DNA of 64,000 nucleotides from Saccharum officinarum (GCA_020631735.1 CM036167.1:1058988-1122987), one strand, 5' to 3'. Counted from the stretch's first letter, positions 1 to 13,900 are shown. The notes: generated by a model from the letters alone, not told the origin. Translations and numbers: made by a program.

Positions 1-1
1 G

Positions 2-2557
2 ATCGATCTAAGATCGGGCTACCATCAAATTAAAATCCGCCCGGAAGATGTTCCAAAGACAGCCTTTTCTACCAGATACGGTCTTTATGAGTATCTTGTT
101 ATGTCTTTCGGCTTGACAAATGCCCCCGCACACTTCATGTACTTGATGAATTCGGTGTTTATGCCTGAATTGGACAAGTTTGTGGTGGTATTTATTGATG
201 ACATCCTGGTATATTCTGTGAATGAGGAGGATCACGCTGAACATCTGCGTATAGTCCTCACAAGACTGCGTGAACATCAACTATATGCAAAGTTCAGTAA
301 GTGCGAATTCTGGCTTCGAGAAGTACCTTTCCTTGGGCATGTGTTGTCCGATGGAGGAATTATGGTGGACCCCGCCAAGGTACAGGAAGTACTGAACTGG
401 AAGGCTCCTATCTCGGTTCACGAGGTCCGGAGTTTTCTTGGTTTGGCTGGCTATTATCGTCGCTTCATCCCGGATTTCTCTAAAATAGCCAAGCCAATGA
501 CTCGGTTGCTGCAAAAAGACACCAGGTTTGTCTGGACTCCTGAGTGTGATGCGGCTTTTCACCAACTGCGAACCCTCCTAACCTCAGCTCCGGTTTTGGC
601 ACAACCGGATATCGAGAAACCATTTGATGTTTATTGTGATGCCTCAGGCATAGGTTTGGGAGGTGTGTTGATGCAGGAAGGCCGAGTAATTGCATATACT
701 TCTCGACAACTTCGGAAGCATGAGGTGAATTATCCAACGCATGACTTAGAACTGGCTGCAGTTGTTCATGCTTTGAAAGCCTGGCGACATTATCTGCTGG
801 GAAATGTCTGCAATATCTACACCGATCATAAAAGCCTCAAATACATCTTCACTCAACCCGAGCTAAATATGCGTCAAAGAAGATGGCTCGAGTTGATTAA
901 AGATTATAACCTTCAAGTGCACTATCATCCAGGCAAGGCAAATGTGGTTGCGGATGCTTTAAGCCGTAAGTCTCATTGCCATTCCTTAGTTGAAACTGAT
1001 TTTCATCGATCTCGCCTTCTACATCCAGCAGTCTTGTACAACATCACTGTCAGTTGTACTCTCAAAAGCAGAATTATTGAGCTCCAAAAGACTGACACTG
1101 GTATATTCCACATCAAGCGTAAGATGAAAGAGCAAGAAACTACACAGTTCAGGATAGATGAAGAGGGTGTACTATGGTTCAAGGATAGGTTAGTTGTGCC
1201 TAAGGACCGAGAGCTTCGAAATGATATTATGTCTGAAGCACACTCCTCTAAGTTGTCCATCCATCCTGGCAGCAATAAGATGTATTATGATTTGAAGCCA
1301 CTTTATTGGTGGACCAAGATGCGGAAAGAGATAGCTGCATATGTTGCTAGATGTGACACCTGTTGCAGAGTTAAAGCTGTGCACATGAAAGCTGGGTTAC
1401 TTCAGCCACTTTCCATTCCAGGCTGGAAATGGGAAGAGATAAGTATGGATTTCATTGTCGGACTTCCTCCTACTGTCAAAAATCATAACTCTATTTGGGT
1501 AATTGTTGATCGTTTGACCAAATCAGCTCACTTCATCCCAGTGAGAGTGGACTATCGTCCCACTGACTATGCTGAGTTGTACTTCAATCAGATAGTCCGG
1601 CTTCATGGGATACCTCGTACTATCGTTTCTGACCGTGGTCCCCAGTTCACTGCTCGCTTTTGGGAGCATTTGCATCACCTTCTGGGAACCAAGTTAGTGA
1701 GAAGCTCTGCTTATCACCCCCAGACATCGGGTCAGACAGAACGAGTTAACCAAATCTTGGAAGATCTGTTGCGAGCATGCGTCATTTCATCCAAGGGTTC
1801 TTGGGAAAAATGGTTACCTTTAGCCGAATTCTCGTACAATAACAGTTATCAAGAGAGTATTAAGATGGCCCCATTCGAAGCTTTGTACGGTCGAAAGTGT
1901 CGAACTCCACTAAACTGGGTAGAAGCTGGGGAAAGAAGGTATTATGGCATTGATTTTGTCCAGGAAGCCGAGGAACAAGTCCGTACCATCCAGAAACACA
2001 TGGCTGCAGCACAAGCGAGACAGAAAAGCTATGCGGATCGTCGTAGAAAACCACTCGAGTTTGAAGTTGGAGACTTCGTGTATTTGAAAGTTTCTCCAAT
2101 GAAAAGTGTCCAACGTTTTGGTGTTAAGCGGAAACTTGCGCCAAGATACGTGGGTCCTTTCCAGATCATAGGCAAGAGTGGAGCTGTTGCGTACAAAATC
2201 CAGTTGCCTCCTGAAATGAGTGCCATATTCAACGTCTTCCATGTATCTCAGCTTAAAAAGTGTCTTCGAGTTCCTGAGGAACAAGTTCCTTTAGGTGATA
2301 TCAGGCTGGAATCCGACCTAACCTATGAAGAAAAGCCAGTCCGAGTGATCGATACTCAGGAACGAGTAACTAGAAGTAAAGTGGTTAAGTGGTACAAAGT
2401 GATGTGGAGTAATCAGGGAAGTGAGAGTGATGCTACGTGGGAACGGGAGGATTATTTGCGGGATGGTTATAAAGAATTCTATGAAAAATGGTACGCTTTC
2501 CAAATCTCGGGACGAGATTTTTATAAGGGGGAGGGCTGTAACACTTCAAGTGTTTAG
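2..2557 (+). CDS. pol: gypsy pol, partial: RT, RNase H, integrase, chromodomain
   Basis: The frame is open from base 2; the ATG at 101 is internal, inside the RT just before the palm motif. Visible motifs are RT active site FIDDILVYS, RNase [12 protein letters not shown], an integrase zinc region with H...H...CDTC, integrase core MDFIVGLPP and VSDRGPQF followed by the TERVNQ glutamate, and a chromodomain near the C terminus ([15 protein letters not shown]). The product copies element RNA into cDNA and inserts it; chromodomains of this family are thought to steer insertion to modified histones. The last residues differ from copy 2 because one G is missing in the polypurine run near 2530, so the frame reads through the LTR start and stops at 2557. 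The N-terminal RT part is cut by the window edge. Confidence 0.95.
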   Translation: MDLRSGYHQIKIRPEDVPKTAFSTRYGLYEYLVMSFGLTNAPAHFMYLMNSVFMPELDKFVVVFIDDILVYSVNEEDHAEHLRIVLTRLREHQLYAKFSKCEFWLREVPFLGHVLSDGGIMVDPAKVQEVLNWKAPISVHEVRSFLGLAGYYRRFIPDFSKIAKPMTRLLQKDTRFVWTPECDAAFHQLRTLLTSAPVLAQPDIEKPFDVYCDASGIGLGGVLMQEGRVIAYTSRQLRKHEVNYPTHDLELAAVVHALKAWRHYLLGNVCNIYTDHKSLKYIFTQPELNMRQRRWLELIKDYNLQVHYHPGKANVVADALSRKSHCHSLVETDFHRSRLLHPAVLYNITVSCTLKSRIIELQKTDTGIFHIKRKMKEQETTQFRIDEEGVLWFKDRLVVPKDRELRNDIMSEAHSSKLSIHPGSNKMYYDLKPLYWWTKMRKEIAAYVARCDTCCRVKAVHMKAGLLQPLSIPGWKWEEISMDFIVGLPPTVKNHNSIWVIVDRLTKSAHFIPVRVDYRPTDYAELYFNQIVRLHGIPRTIVSDRGPQFTARFWEHLHHLLGTKLVRSSAYHPQTSGQTERVNQILEDLLRACVISSKGSWEKWLPLAEFSYNNSYQESIKMAPFEALYGRKCRTPLNWVEAGERRYYGIDFVQEAEEQVRTIQKHMAAAQARQKSYADRRRKPLEFEVGDFVYLKVSPMKSVQRFGVKRKLAPRYVGPFQIIGKSGAVAYKIQLPPEMSAIFNVFHVSQLKKCLRVPEEQVPLGDIRLESDLTYEEKPVRVIDTQERVTRSKVVKWYKVMWSNQGSESDATWEREDYLRDGYKEFYEKWYAFQISGRDFYKGEGCNTSSV

Positions 2558-5500
2558 TCCTTAATTGCATTGCATTTGCATGGCATAAGCATAAGCATGC
2601 ATCATTCATGTTTGTTATTTTATGTGATGCAACACATGTGATTATTTTAGGGTTTGTTTGATTTATTTCATGAAGTACTTGATAGTTGGTGTAACAAAAA
2701 GGTAAGGTAGCCAATCATGACCTACAACACCTTAGTTATACTTAGGGTAACATTTGGAACAAAGTTCATGTTGACCAAAATTACAAATTTGCCCTCCAAG
2801 AGAAGTTTGACCACCATTTGACCCTAGAGTGCTCTGGTTTGACCAATTAAAAAGTCCAATTTAGAGATCTTGCATGGAGGAGCACTCTTAAGCAAAGTTG
2901 TAGAGAATTTCATAAGGAACAAAAGTTCTAATATGGCCATCTCATGAAAATGATCAGAACATGCTCAAAAATGGCCCACAAGTCAGTATTAGGGGCTGTT
3001 TTGGGACTTAGCAAATTTTGCTAAGTGTTGAGCTGAAAACCGTTTCACTGTACCTCACTTTGGCAACTTGTAACTCACAAACCAGGCCGAACCAGTCCTT
3101 GAGCCAATTGACAAAGTTGTTGTCCACACATAGCTCTACAACATTGTCAATATCACCATCACCTAGTTCTAAATGGTTTAGGAGATTTGGTGCCTAGAAA
3201 ATCGGGTTTCAGTCGGCATTGTGACTGAAACTAAGTTTCAGTTTTCGGGTGACCCACTTTGGAGCTCTGTAGTTTTAAATCTAGGCCGAACCAGCCCAAA
3301 CTCCAATTGACAAACTTGTAGTCCTCATGTAGCTCTACAGTTTTGGTGTTATCATCTTCTTCTAATTCGAACTGGTTTGGGAGAAAATCGGTGTTGAACT
3401 TGCCCTGTCAGTCGATACCTTTGAACTCTGAAACGAAACGTTCAGACACGACGGCCGCGGACGACGTCGCGTCGTGGCGCTCGGACAGAGCTCGATGGCC
3501 GCGTGGCACTCGCGCCCTGCCATCGCCACCACATCGCACGCATGCGCGCGGGCGTGAAGTTGGGGCCGCCACCTCAACCCCCTCCACTCGTGCTCACCCT
3601 TCCCTCTACTTCCTCCTCCGCGCGCGGGCGGTGACCAGAGAAACGGGACGGCGACCGCGTTCGAAGCCTTTCTCCTAAACCGCAGCTCCATTCACCAAAC
3701 CAGCTAAACCACCGCACCACCGTGAGCCCCTCCACGTCCTCGTCCTCACCAAACCGTCTCTATCGCGTCAGGTGAGCTACACCGCGAGGGCGGCTCCACC
3801 GGACCGCCGTGTCCGCCACCGTCAAGCTTGCATGTGGCCATGCCATTCGGGCCCCTCCCTATCCTATCTCTTCCGTGCTGTAGGTACAGTTAGGTAGGCT
3901 AAAGCTTGTAGGGTAGGCTAATTGGACCGGGTTGCCGGCGACTAGCCGGAGTTGGTCGAGCCGTGGCCGCACACCGCCATTGCCGCTGCCACCCCCCTAG
4001 CCACGGCCATAATGTCAATTAGTTATACCAATCGTTGCGCGAGGTTGAGGTGAACGCGCTGGTACGGTAGCTTCGCCGGAGCTGCCGCCGGCGGCGAGCT
4101 ATCACCGTCGCCTTCCTTTCCCTCTCTGCCTCCCTCGCTGACCAGTGGGGTCCCCAGGTCAGGCGCGCGCGCGAGCGGGAGGCCGGTCGCGTGCCGTCGC
4201 GTGGGAGCGGGCCGTAGCGCGGGGAGTGGGCCGCGTGGGTCTTCCAGGCCGGCCCGGTAGCAGGGTTTCGATTTTCGTTTTTATTTTCTTTCTTTATTTG
4301 CCACAGATTTTGGGTAAAGTTAGGAAATGTATATCTAGGGTTTTAATGATCCAAAAATCATGAAATAAATTTTGTTAGGGTCTACATGATGTGTAGTATT
4401 TTAGAAAAATATAAATCTGGAATGTGATGTTTAATTTCTAGGAGATTTGAATAGATCCTTTAAATGTGTTTTGGAATGCATGCAAAATTGTTAAATTTAT
4501 AACTTGAGCTGTAGTGTTCCATAAATCATAAAATTTGGTGGGTAGGTTACTCTATGCTAGCCCTAGCTCTGGTAAAAATTTGGGCATCAGTGCTTAAGTA
4601 ATTTCCAAGTTATAATGCTATCTTGTTATTTTAGGAAATGCTTAAAGGAATTTTAGTAATTTTTCTACATGTGTAATGTTCTCATAAATTTTTGGAGAAT
4701 GTCTTGGTGTCTAAAAGTGTCTAAGAAAAATATGAAATCTGTTGTTTGACACTTTTCAATAGGGTTTCCTATTTATGCAAAAATCAGCCTTATTAGCTTG
4801 GGAATTTTGTGTAGGAAGTTCCTGTGAATAAATTGAGTTCAAAATTTTACAGTAGTCTCTTTGTGGGTCAGAGAGTCCCCTGTAATTTTTGTAAAATTTT
4901 AGGAGCAGTTTACACATATGTTTGAAATTCCACTTAATTACTTAAGTAAATTGAGAAATGGGTTTAAATAAATGTTCTAGGTGGGCACACCTTACTTTCT
5001 GGTGTCTTTGTGATATTTGTGAACTTGTAGTAGCATCAGTTTGGTTTTAGAGAATGTTTGCTACATCAATAAATATTTAACCTTTGTAATTTTAGGTTTT
5101 CTGGACAGCTAAGTAGTAATTCTAAATTTGGCTTTGATAAAATTGGTTGCTGGAAAACTTGTAAATACCAAAGTTGGAGTAAACTTGATGAACTAGCTTG
5201 TGTTAAAATTTGGAAGCATTTGGCTTAGTAGTTTGAGAGTTACTGTTGTTTAAAGTGGCAGTTCAAAATCTGCTACTCTCTGTTTTGGAGAGGACAGATT
5301 CTGGAACTTGTGAAGTTTGACATGGAAAACTTAGGAGTTTGGAGTTGAGGTCTGAAAATGAATTGTAGTGCATTTCTTAGGCTTTCCAGATTGTCTTAGA
5401 TCATATCCTTTGGAATTGTAAATCTCCAGTTGTGATAAAAACAAGTAGCTGCTGTCCAGAATGCTTACTGTGGTGTTTTGCTGATTAATATGGTGTGATA

Positions 5501-7394
5501 TTCTAAGACATGCTACTTTTGTAATTGTTAGGTGTTAGGGCCTTAACTGAGGATGAGCAGCTTTATCTTAGGTTAAGTAGATTAGGTGAGTATTTCTCTA
5601 CCGGAGAGGAAATTTGCACCTACTCTTTTGAAGTGATTTGAGTAGAGCGTTAAATTGTTGTAATACATTTCATTCCGAGCATATTGCATCTTTCATTATG
5701 CATTCTTGGGATTTATTATGCACTCATGCAATAGGTGTACCGGAGGGGGTGACACTCCTCGAATTCGAACAAGCAATACCGGAGGAGGTGCTGAGTCAAC
5801 CGGAGGAATTAGCAGAAGAACCCAACGTCGGGGAAGCTCCGTCAGAAGATCTACCCGAGTGCCCTGACCACCGGCCTTCAACTTTTCTGAAAGGCAAGCC
5901 CCGGTGCATGCTGAACCCATCGTTTTATAAATTAATCTTGAGTATTTTAATTGTTTACTGCATTAAGTTGTAGGAGTTATATGAAAACACTTGTTGCATT
6001 ATACCTGTCCTTGTCCAGATATCGTACTTAATCCTATTTTAGGTTTAGGCACGTGTCAATGCTTAGCCCTGCTTAGTACGGTAGAAGTCGGGTGATTTCC
6101 GGTCATCCGCGAGATGTAGGAAGGAGTCACGAGTGGCTCTATGGCTATCGTGAATGGAACCATGCTTAAAAATGAAATTAAGACCGGGCGGGAGTTCGAT
6201 AGTACAGCCGCAAGACACTTCACGTCTTGGGTGTGGAGCTATGCCCGTCTGAGTCGTTTAAGGACCGATTCGCTGTACGTCCTTGAGTCATGTTGAACGC
6301 AGTCTAACACTTAGTTGGCCGGATAACCGTTCCGACCGCGAAGCCGAGTAATGTGGTTCAGGCGGGAATCGAATGGTAGGTTGCTTCTTGGAGGAGAGAA
6401 AGGATGTGCTTGGGGACATTGGCGTGAGACCAAGGGGGGGTTAGAGTCCCTATCACCTGGCAGAGTGTCGCCCTTGGGGTCGCGACATTATTCGGACCCG
6501 CGATTCCTGAATCATATGAAACGGTGGCCTGTGCGACCCTGGCAGGGGTCTGCACGGTGAGTGTTAGAAATACCCCTCCAGCTGGATAGGAATTCGATTC
6601 GAATCGCCGTCGCTCCCGGTTAGTGAGCACTTGACTTGAGCAGCGGCAACGTAGATCTCATTAAATGAACTGGTGGTTAAGGGAATGATACAATGTTGCC
6701 ACAATTCATACCTGCTCTGGATATAATGATGATAATTGTTTGATTATAATCAAGTGCATGTTTAGTACAGGTGCTAAGATAGATGACAGGTAAATGCTAA
6801 AAATAACTGCTAGTACAGGCTACAAGAGTTTAAATTACTTATGCCTTTATGCAAAATGTTATGTCAGCTAGCCTCTTGTGTAAGCCTTGCATAATCCTTG
6901 GTGTCACTTTATTTCTGGTTTTCGACGGGTAAGTCTAGCTGAGTACATTCCAGTACTCAGGGTTTATTCCCTCCTGTTGCAGATGACATGCTTTATCAGG
7001 GATTCTGCAAGACGTGTCTCACCCTGCGGGTGATGATGACTAGATCACAAGGGCGTGATCGTCTTTATGTACTTTCCTCATGCTTTTGCGGGATGTCGAT
7101 CATCCAGACTGGCAGTATTTAATTAACTAGTGTGTGTGTTATGCTTCCGCTACTTTCAAACTTGTTTGTAATATTTGCTACTCCGTTTGTGTAAACTTAT
7201 TTAGAACTACTTGTGAAATGTATCGTATGATGTTGTATGTTGAATGATGCGATCCTGGTTGTAAGCAGTTTGGTTTGAAATCCTTCGTGATTTCGATTGA
7301 CTACCGGGATTATATGGGCTCAAGTTTGAAAATTTGAGCGCTTCGGTGCTTGTTTTCGTACTTGTGCTCTTATAATTTGGTCGGTTCTGTTACA
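2537..7394 (+). repeat. 3' LTR of gypsy copy 1 (LTR A, 4858 bp)
   Basis: It begins TGTAACACTTCAAG directly after the polypurine run and ends GGTTCTGTTACA; the short terminal inverted repeat is TGTAACA/TGTTACA. It matches LTR C (22152-27015) almost base for base and LTR B (10907-15708) less well. It holds a GC-rich block near 3440-4260 followed by AT-rich sequence and no transposase or host gene. Such long LTRs (4.8 kb) exceed the coding part that is visible. Confidence 0.93.
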
Positions 7395-7395
7395 A

Positions 7396-7495
7396 NNNNN
7401 NNNNNNNNNNNNNNNNNNNNNNNNNNNNNNNNNNNNNNNNNNNNNNNNNNNNNNNNNNNNNNNNNNNNNNNNNNNNNNNNNNNNNNNNNNNNNNN
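7396..7495. other. assembly gap, 100 Ns
   Basis: Exactly 100 undetermined bases join the end of LTR A (7394, plus one A at 7395) to the inside of a copia reverse transcriptase. The adjacency of the two sides is therefore an assembly statement, and the true distance is unknown. Confidence 0.99.
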
Positions 7496-10400
7496 TCAAA
7501 GTTCTTGGAACAGAAAGTCCTTGACTTCCTCAATCACATTGAGGTTCGTGCCAAAATATTAGGATGTCATCCACATATAGGCACAGGATTACTCCTTCTC
7601 CCCCACCGAAGCGTAGTAGCACATTTATCAGCCTCATTGGCAATAAAGCCTGCTGACGTCATGGTCTGATCGAACTTTTTCGTGCCATTGCTTAGGAGCT
7701 TGTTTTAGGCCATACAAAGACTTCAATAATTTACACACCTTGCCTTTCTGACCTTCTACTACGAAACCATCAGGCTGATCCATGTAGATCTCCTCATTAA
7801 CTCTCCGTTTAGGAAAACCGTCTTCACGTTCATTCTGATGAACGAGAAGACCATGAGACGCAGCCAGGGTAAGTAGTACTCTGATTGTAGTCAATCGAGC
7901 CACTGGTGAGTATGTATCAAAGAAGTCCTCGCCTTCCTTTTGGGTATATCCCTTGGCCACAAGCCTAGCCTGTATTTTTCCAATCGTACCGTCAGGCCTA
8001 AGCTTTTTCCTGAACACCCATTTACATCCTACAGGCTTGCACCCGTACGGACGATCAACCACTTCCCAAGTTTCCGTTAGACATAATTGAATCCATCTCA
8101 CTCCGTATTTCTTCCTTCAATAGTCAGCGTCAGGAGAGGAAATGCCTCTTTGATGGTCGTTGGGGTGTCATCCACGAGGTATATGGTAAAGTCATCACCA
8201 AAGGATTTTGCCAATCCTAGGTCTCTTACTCTTTCGAGTGACTCCATTATTTCCTCCTTAGGACTTTCAGTGGTGGGTTGTTCAGTGCTCTCCACTGGGC
8301 ACAAAGTATCGGGAGCATCAGGAGGTCCCTCACTAGATGGTAGGTACATTCCCTCTCATAGGGAATTCATTCTCGAAGAATGTTGCATCTCTGGACTCAA
8401 ATATTCCGTCGACCCTCATGTCGGACTCCAGATTCCACAATTAAGAATCTATAGCCTACGCTGTTCATTGCGTATCCGAGAAAGACACATTCTACAGTCT
8501 TTGGCCCAAGTGTTGCGCTTCTTGTTGATTGGCACATTTGCTTTGCCAAGCAACCCCAAGTGCAACAGGTAGGAAAGAGTTAACCTCTTCTTTTCCCATT
8601 CTCGAATGGTGTTTTCTCTTTTATTCTTTGTGGGGACTCTATTCAGGACATGACTCGCAGTCAATATAGCCTCACCCCACCATTCCTTGGAAAGTCCCGC
8701 AGTGTCTAACATGGCGTTAACCAGATCAGTTAGAGTGTGGTTCTTTCTTTTAGCAATCCCATTGGATTTTGGGGGAGAGATGGAGGCGTCCTCTCATGAA
8801 GAATTCATGTTCCTCGCAGAACAGATCGATTCTTTTGAAAAGTATTCACCCCCATGATCGGACCCGCAATCGTTTGATTTTCTTTCTCGAGTTGATTTTT
8901 CAACTTCGGCTTTATAATTTTAAAATAGTGAGTGCTCATCTTTTAGTGTTTAACAAGTACACGTAGCAAAATCTAGTGCTATCATCGATGAGTGTCATGA
9001 AATATCTCTTTCGCCTTGTCAATACGCCATTCATCTCGCACAAATCAGAGTGAATGAGGTCTAGTGGTGCCGTGTTCCTCGCCTCTTTCACAGCTTGTGA
9101 GGCTTGCGAGGTTGTTTTGCTTGCACACAAGCATGGCACTTAGAACCTTGGGCCAAATCAATTTAGGAATTAAACTCATTTTGCTAAGGCGTCATACATC
9201 CAACATTAATATGGCGAAAGTCGAGAATGCCAATATTACAATCATCATCATGTCTTACATGGTTCACGACATTATTATTACAAGAATCCATCAAAGAAAA
9301 GCGGAACAAGCCTCCGCTCTCATAGCCCTTACCAACAATGTTCCATATCTTGATACGACACACTTATTGGACTCAAAAGCAAGCTTAAAACCATCCCTAC
9401 ACATAGGGACCGCTGACGAGGTTCTTCTTTATGGAGGGACATGCTGCACGTTTTTTCAGCTGCACGGTCTTTCCCGAAGTAAACTTCAGATTGACCGTGC
9501 CAACACCATGAACAGCCGCATGCGAGCCGTTTCCCATCAGCAGGGAGGAACCTCGTCCTTCCTGTACAAAGAAAAAAAAGAGCGGTCAGCACATACATGA
9601 ATGTTAGCCCCTGTGTCAATCCACCAATCAGGAGAGAGACAAACTGAAAGAACTGTTGGTAAATAATTACCATACCCAGATCTCCAGCCTTCACTAACAA
9701 AACCATGTGACTGTCTTCTTCTGCTTTGGTGCTTGTCCTTGCGGTCTGGGCCACTCCTTTGCCCAATGAGCATTGCTCCCGCACACATAGCAGACGCCAC
9801 TCTTTTCGCTCTTTTCCTTGTTAGCCTTCTTTTTGAAAGCCTGAGCTTGAGGCTTGAAAAGCATTCTTGTTTTTGCTTCTGTTTCCTCTTGCGGGAAGTC
9901 TGAGGGTCCCTCTTTTGCACAAGATTGGCGCTAGAGCTTCCCTCGACGTGCACTTTCTTGCCACGTGTGTCTTTGCCCTCGCATTCTCCTCAACACTTAG
10001 AGAAGCAACAAGATCAGTCACACTGAACTCTTGCCTCCTGTGGTTGTAGAAGTGGCAAAGTCCCTCCAAGTAGGTGGCAGCTTAGGATAATACCGCCGGC
10101 CACCAAACTTGTCAGGCAGCTCACACTTGTTGTTCTCAAGCTCCTTGGCATGAGCATCTGTATCTCATGAGCTTGTTCTACCACAGAATGGTCATTGACC
10201 ATCTTGTAGTCATAGAACTGCTCCATGATGGTACAGCTCACTGCCAGCGTCGAACCCGAATTGGCCTGCAGTGCATCCACATGTCCATTGCCCCGTAAGG
10301 CTGCTCCATGACAGTGGTATCATACCCCTCATCTATGACGCTGAATTAGCGATAGCTTAAGCAGGTTATCCGCCTCAAGAACTGCTTCTTCCTCAGGAGA

Positions 10401-10523
10401 AAGAGCGGTTCCGTCGCCCTTCCCCTGATAGCGTGGTCGCAGCGCATAGCGGTAAGCCACACATGCAACGGGATCGCCAAATCTTATAGTGGACCCACCA
10501 TCCTTCAAAGTGGTGGGGCTCAT
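7496..10523 (-). pseudogene. copia gag-pol pseudogene
   Basis: Pieces in several frames on the minus strand form a degraded polyprotein. A gag start is at 10523 (MSPTTLKDGG), and gag continues around 10280-10014 (phrase YDYKMVNDHSVVEQAHEI). The end of gag and a protease with WWIDTGANIHVC lie at 9953-9537. An integrase core piece (DLIHSDLCEMNG, TLIDDSTRFCYVYLL) is at 9139-8936 and the integrase C-terminal part (LSKEWWGEAILTASHVLNR) near 8712. RT with CKWVFRKK, RLVAKGYTQKEG and [13 protein letters not shown] is at 8101-7634. Frame changes separate almost every piece, many explicable by single-base indels, so no full-length protein can be made from this sequence as it stands. Part of this could be sequencing error. 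Confidence 0.85.
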
Positions 10524-10900
10524 GATGCAGCCAAAAGCTAGCAGATGAAAATGACTATGTCAAGTTTTGGATTGTTGGATATTTAAGTCATTTTAACCAT
10601 GCATTAATTCCATAAATACGATAAGCAAAATTTACTAGCTCAAGTATAATGCAGCGACCAACTTGCATATGTGCTACTGATAATTTCTAGCATAGCTAAG
10701 CATGGCTTCCACCTACGAGCAGGCAACAAAACAATCATAGCAATAAGTGGTTTCAGTTCTATACCCTATGCGTGGCACTTCCGGTACCCGCGGATAGTGG
10801 TTAACCACTGCGTCCATGTCGTCGCGCTGCTCGACAGTGTGTGGACGACGTCGGTGTCAGCACAGCAGGAGTTCGCCGAGGTGCTCACAGGCAATAAGCC

Positions 10901-10905
10901 GCGAG
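10901..10905. repeat. target-site duplication GCGAG, left copy
   Basis: GCGAG here is repeated at 27016-27020 directly after the 3' LTR. One extra T (10906) stands between the duplication and the TG of the 5' LTR. Confidence 0.8.
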
Positions 10906-10906
10906 T

Positions 10907-13900
10907 TGTAACACTTCAAGTGTTTAGTCCTTAATTGCATTGCATTTGCATGGCATAAGCATAAGCATGCATCATTCATGTTTGTTATTTTATGTGATGC
11001 AACACATGTGATTATTCTAGGGTTTGTTTGATTTATTTCATGAAGTATTTGATAGTTGGTGTAACAAAAAGGTAAGGTAGCCAATCATGACCTACAACAC
11101 CTTAGTTATACTTAGGGTAACATTTGGAACAAAGTTCATGTTGACCAAAATTACAAATTTGCCCTCCAAGAGAAGTTTGACCACCATTTGACCCTAGAGG
11201 CTCTAGTTTGACCAATTAAAAAGTCTAATTTAGAGACCTTGCATGGAGAGTGCCCTTAAGCAAAGTTGTAGAGAATTTCATAGGAACAAAAGTTCTAATA
11301 TGGCCATCTCATGAAAATGACCAGAACATGCTCAAAAATGGCCCACAAGTCAGTATTAGGGGTGTTTCAACACTTAGCAAATTTTGCTAAGTGTTGAGCT
11401 GAAAACAGTTTCACTGTACCTCACTTTGGCAACTTGTAACTCACAAACCAGGCCAAACCAGTCCTGAGCCAATTGACAAAGTTGTTGTCCACACATAGCT
11501 CTACAACATTGTCAATATCACCATCACCTAGTTCTAAATGGTTTAGGAGATTTGGTGTCTAGAAAATAGGGTTTCAGTCGGCATTGTGACTGAAACTAAG
11601 TTTCAGTTTTCGGGTGACCCACTTTGGAGCTCTGTAGTTTCAAATCTAGGCCGAACCAGCCCAAACTCCAATTGACAAACTTGTAGTCCTCATGTAGCTC
11701 TACAATTTTGGTGTTATCATCTTCTTCTAATTCGAACTGGTTTGGGAGAAAATCGGTGTTGAACTTGCCCTGTCAGTCGATACCTTTGAACTCTGACGAA
11801 ACGTTCAGACACGACGGCGCGGCCGACGTCGCGTCGGGCGCTCGGACAGAGCCGATGGCCGCGTGCACTCGCGGCCCTGCCATCGCCCCACATCGCACGC
11901 ATGCGCGGGCGGCGCGTGAAGTTGGGGCCGCCACCTCAACCCCTCACCGTGCTCACCCTTCCCTCTCTTCCTCCTCCGCGCTTGCGGGCGGTGACCAGAG
12001 AAAACGGAACGGCGACCGCGTCGAAGCCTTTCTCCTAAACCGCAGCTCCATTCACAAACCAGCGAACCACCGCACCACCGTGAGCCCTCCACGTCCTCGT
12101 CCTCACCAACCGTCTCTATCGCGTCAGGTGAGCTACACGCTCGCGAGGGCGCTCACCGGACCGCCGTGTCCGCCCCACGTCAAGCTTGCATGTGGCCATG
12201 CATTCGGCCCCTCCTATCCTTCTCTTCCGTGCTGTAGGTACAGTTAGGTAGGCTAAGCTTGTAGGTAGGCCTAATTGGACCGGGTTGCGGCGACTAGCCG
12301 GAGTTGGTCGAGCGTGGCCGGCACACGCCATTGGCGCTGCCACCCCCCTAGCCACGGCCATATGTCAATTAGTTATACCATCTTGCGCGAGGTTGAGTGA
12401 ACGCGCTGGTACGTAGCTTCGCGGAGCTGCCGCCGGCGCGAGCTATCACCGTCGCTTTCTTTCCCTCTCTGCCTCTCGCTGACAGTGGGGTCCCCAGGTC
12501 AGAGGCCGCGGCGCGAGCGGGAGGCGGTGCGCTGTCGCGTGGAGCGGGCCGTAGCCGCGGGAGTGGGCCGCGTGGGTCTTCCAGGCCGGCCCGGTAGCAG
12601 GGTTTCGATTTTCGTTTTTATTTCTTATTTTGTCACAGATTTTGGGTAAGTTGGAAAATGTAGATCTAGGGTTTTAATGATCCAAAATCATGAGATAAAT
12701 TTTGTTAGGGTCTACATGATGTGTAGTATTTTAGAAAAATATAAATCTGGAATGTGATGTTTAATTTCTAGGAGATTTAATAGATCCTTTAAATGTGTTT
12801 TGGAATGCATGCAAATTTGTTAAATTTATAACTTGAGCTGTAGTGTTCCATAAATCATAAAATTGGTGGGTAGGTTACTCTATGCTAGCCCTAGCTCTGG
12901 TAAAAATTTGGGCATCAGTGCTTAAGTAATTTCCAAGTTATAATGCTATCTTGTTATTTTAGGAAATACTTAAATGAATTTTAGTAATTTTTCTACATGT
13001 GCAATGTTCTCATAAATTTTTGGAGAATGTCTTGGTCTAAAAGTGTCTAAGAAAAATATGAAATCTGTTGTTTGACACTTTTCAATAGGGTTTCCTATTT
13101 ATGCAAAAATCAGCCTTATTAGCTTGGGAATTTTGTGTAGGAAGTTCCTGTGAATAAATTGAGTTCAAATTTTACAGTAGTCTCTTTGTGGGTCAGAGAG
13201 TCCCTGTAATTTTTGTAGAATTTTAGGAGCAGTTTACATATATGTTTGAAATTCCACTTAATTACTTAAGTAAATTAAGAAATGGTTTAAATAAATGTTC
13301 TAGGTGGGCACACCTTACTTTCTGGTGTCTTTGTGATATTTGTGAACTTGTAGTAGCATTAGTTTGGTTTTAGAGAATGTTTGCCACATCAATAAATATT
13401 TAACCTTTGTAATTTTAGGTTTTCTGGACAGCTAAGTAGTAATTCTAAATTTGGCTTTGATAAAATTGGTTGCTGGAAAACTTGTAAATACCAAAGTTGG
13501 AGTAAACTTGATGAACTAGCTTGTGTTAAAATTTGGAAGCATTTGGCTTAGTAGTTTGAGAGTTACTGTTGTTTAAAGTGGCAGTTCAAAATCTGCTACT
13601 CTCTGTTTTGGAGAGGACAGATTCTGGAACTTGTGAAGTTTGACATGGAAAACTTAGGAGTTTGGAGTTGAGGTCTGAAAATGAATTGTAGTGCATTTCT
13701 TAGGCTTTCCAGATTGTCTTAGATCATATCTTTGGAATTGTAAATCTCCAGTTGTGATAAAAACAAGTAGCTGCTGTCCAGAATGCTTACTGTGGTGTTT
13801 TGCTGATTGATATGGTGATATCCTAAGACATGCTACTTTTGTAATTGTTAGGTGTTAGGGCCTTAACTGAGGATGAGCAGCTTTATCTTAGGTTAAGTAG

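Larger units (their letters stand above)
1..7394 (+). mobile_element. Ty3/gypsy chromovirus, copy 1, 3' part
   Basis: The window opens inside the reverse transcriptase of a gypsy element. Its pol frame runs to 2557 and its 3' LTR from 2537 to 7394, directly before the N gap. The sequence is nearly identical to 19615-27015 of copy 2 (position 1 corresponds to 19615). The pol order RT, RNase H, integrase, chromodomain is that of chromoviruses, and the C-terminal chromodomain type suggests the Tekay/Del lineage (inference). The 5' part lies outside the window and the downstream target-site duplication is hidden by the gap, so completeness cannot be judged. Confidence 0.93.
7496..10905 (-). mobile_element. 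decayed Ty1/copia element, internal region, split by gypsy copy 2
   Basis: Read on the minus strand the order is LTR end, gag, protease, integrase, RT, which is the copia order. The left end is lost in the N gap inside RT. The right end at 10905 is where gypsy copy 2 inserted; the remaining LTR continues at 27016-27664. The boundary between LTR and internal region lies between 10524 and 10905, possibly near 10769, but I could not identify a convincing primer-binding site. Confidence 0.82.

Noticed and set aside
3343..4363. ORFs in the GC-rich block of LTRs A and C
   Set aside because: Broken in LTR B, arginine- and proline-rich by composition, no domain.
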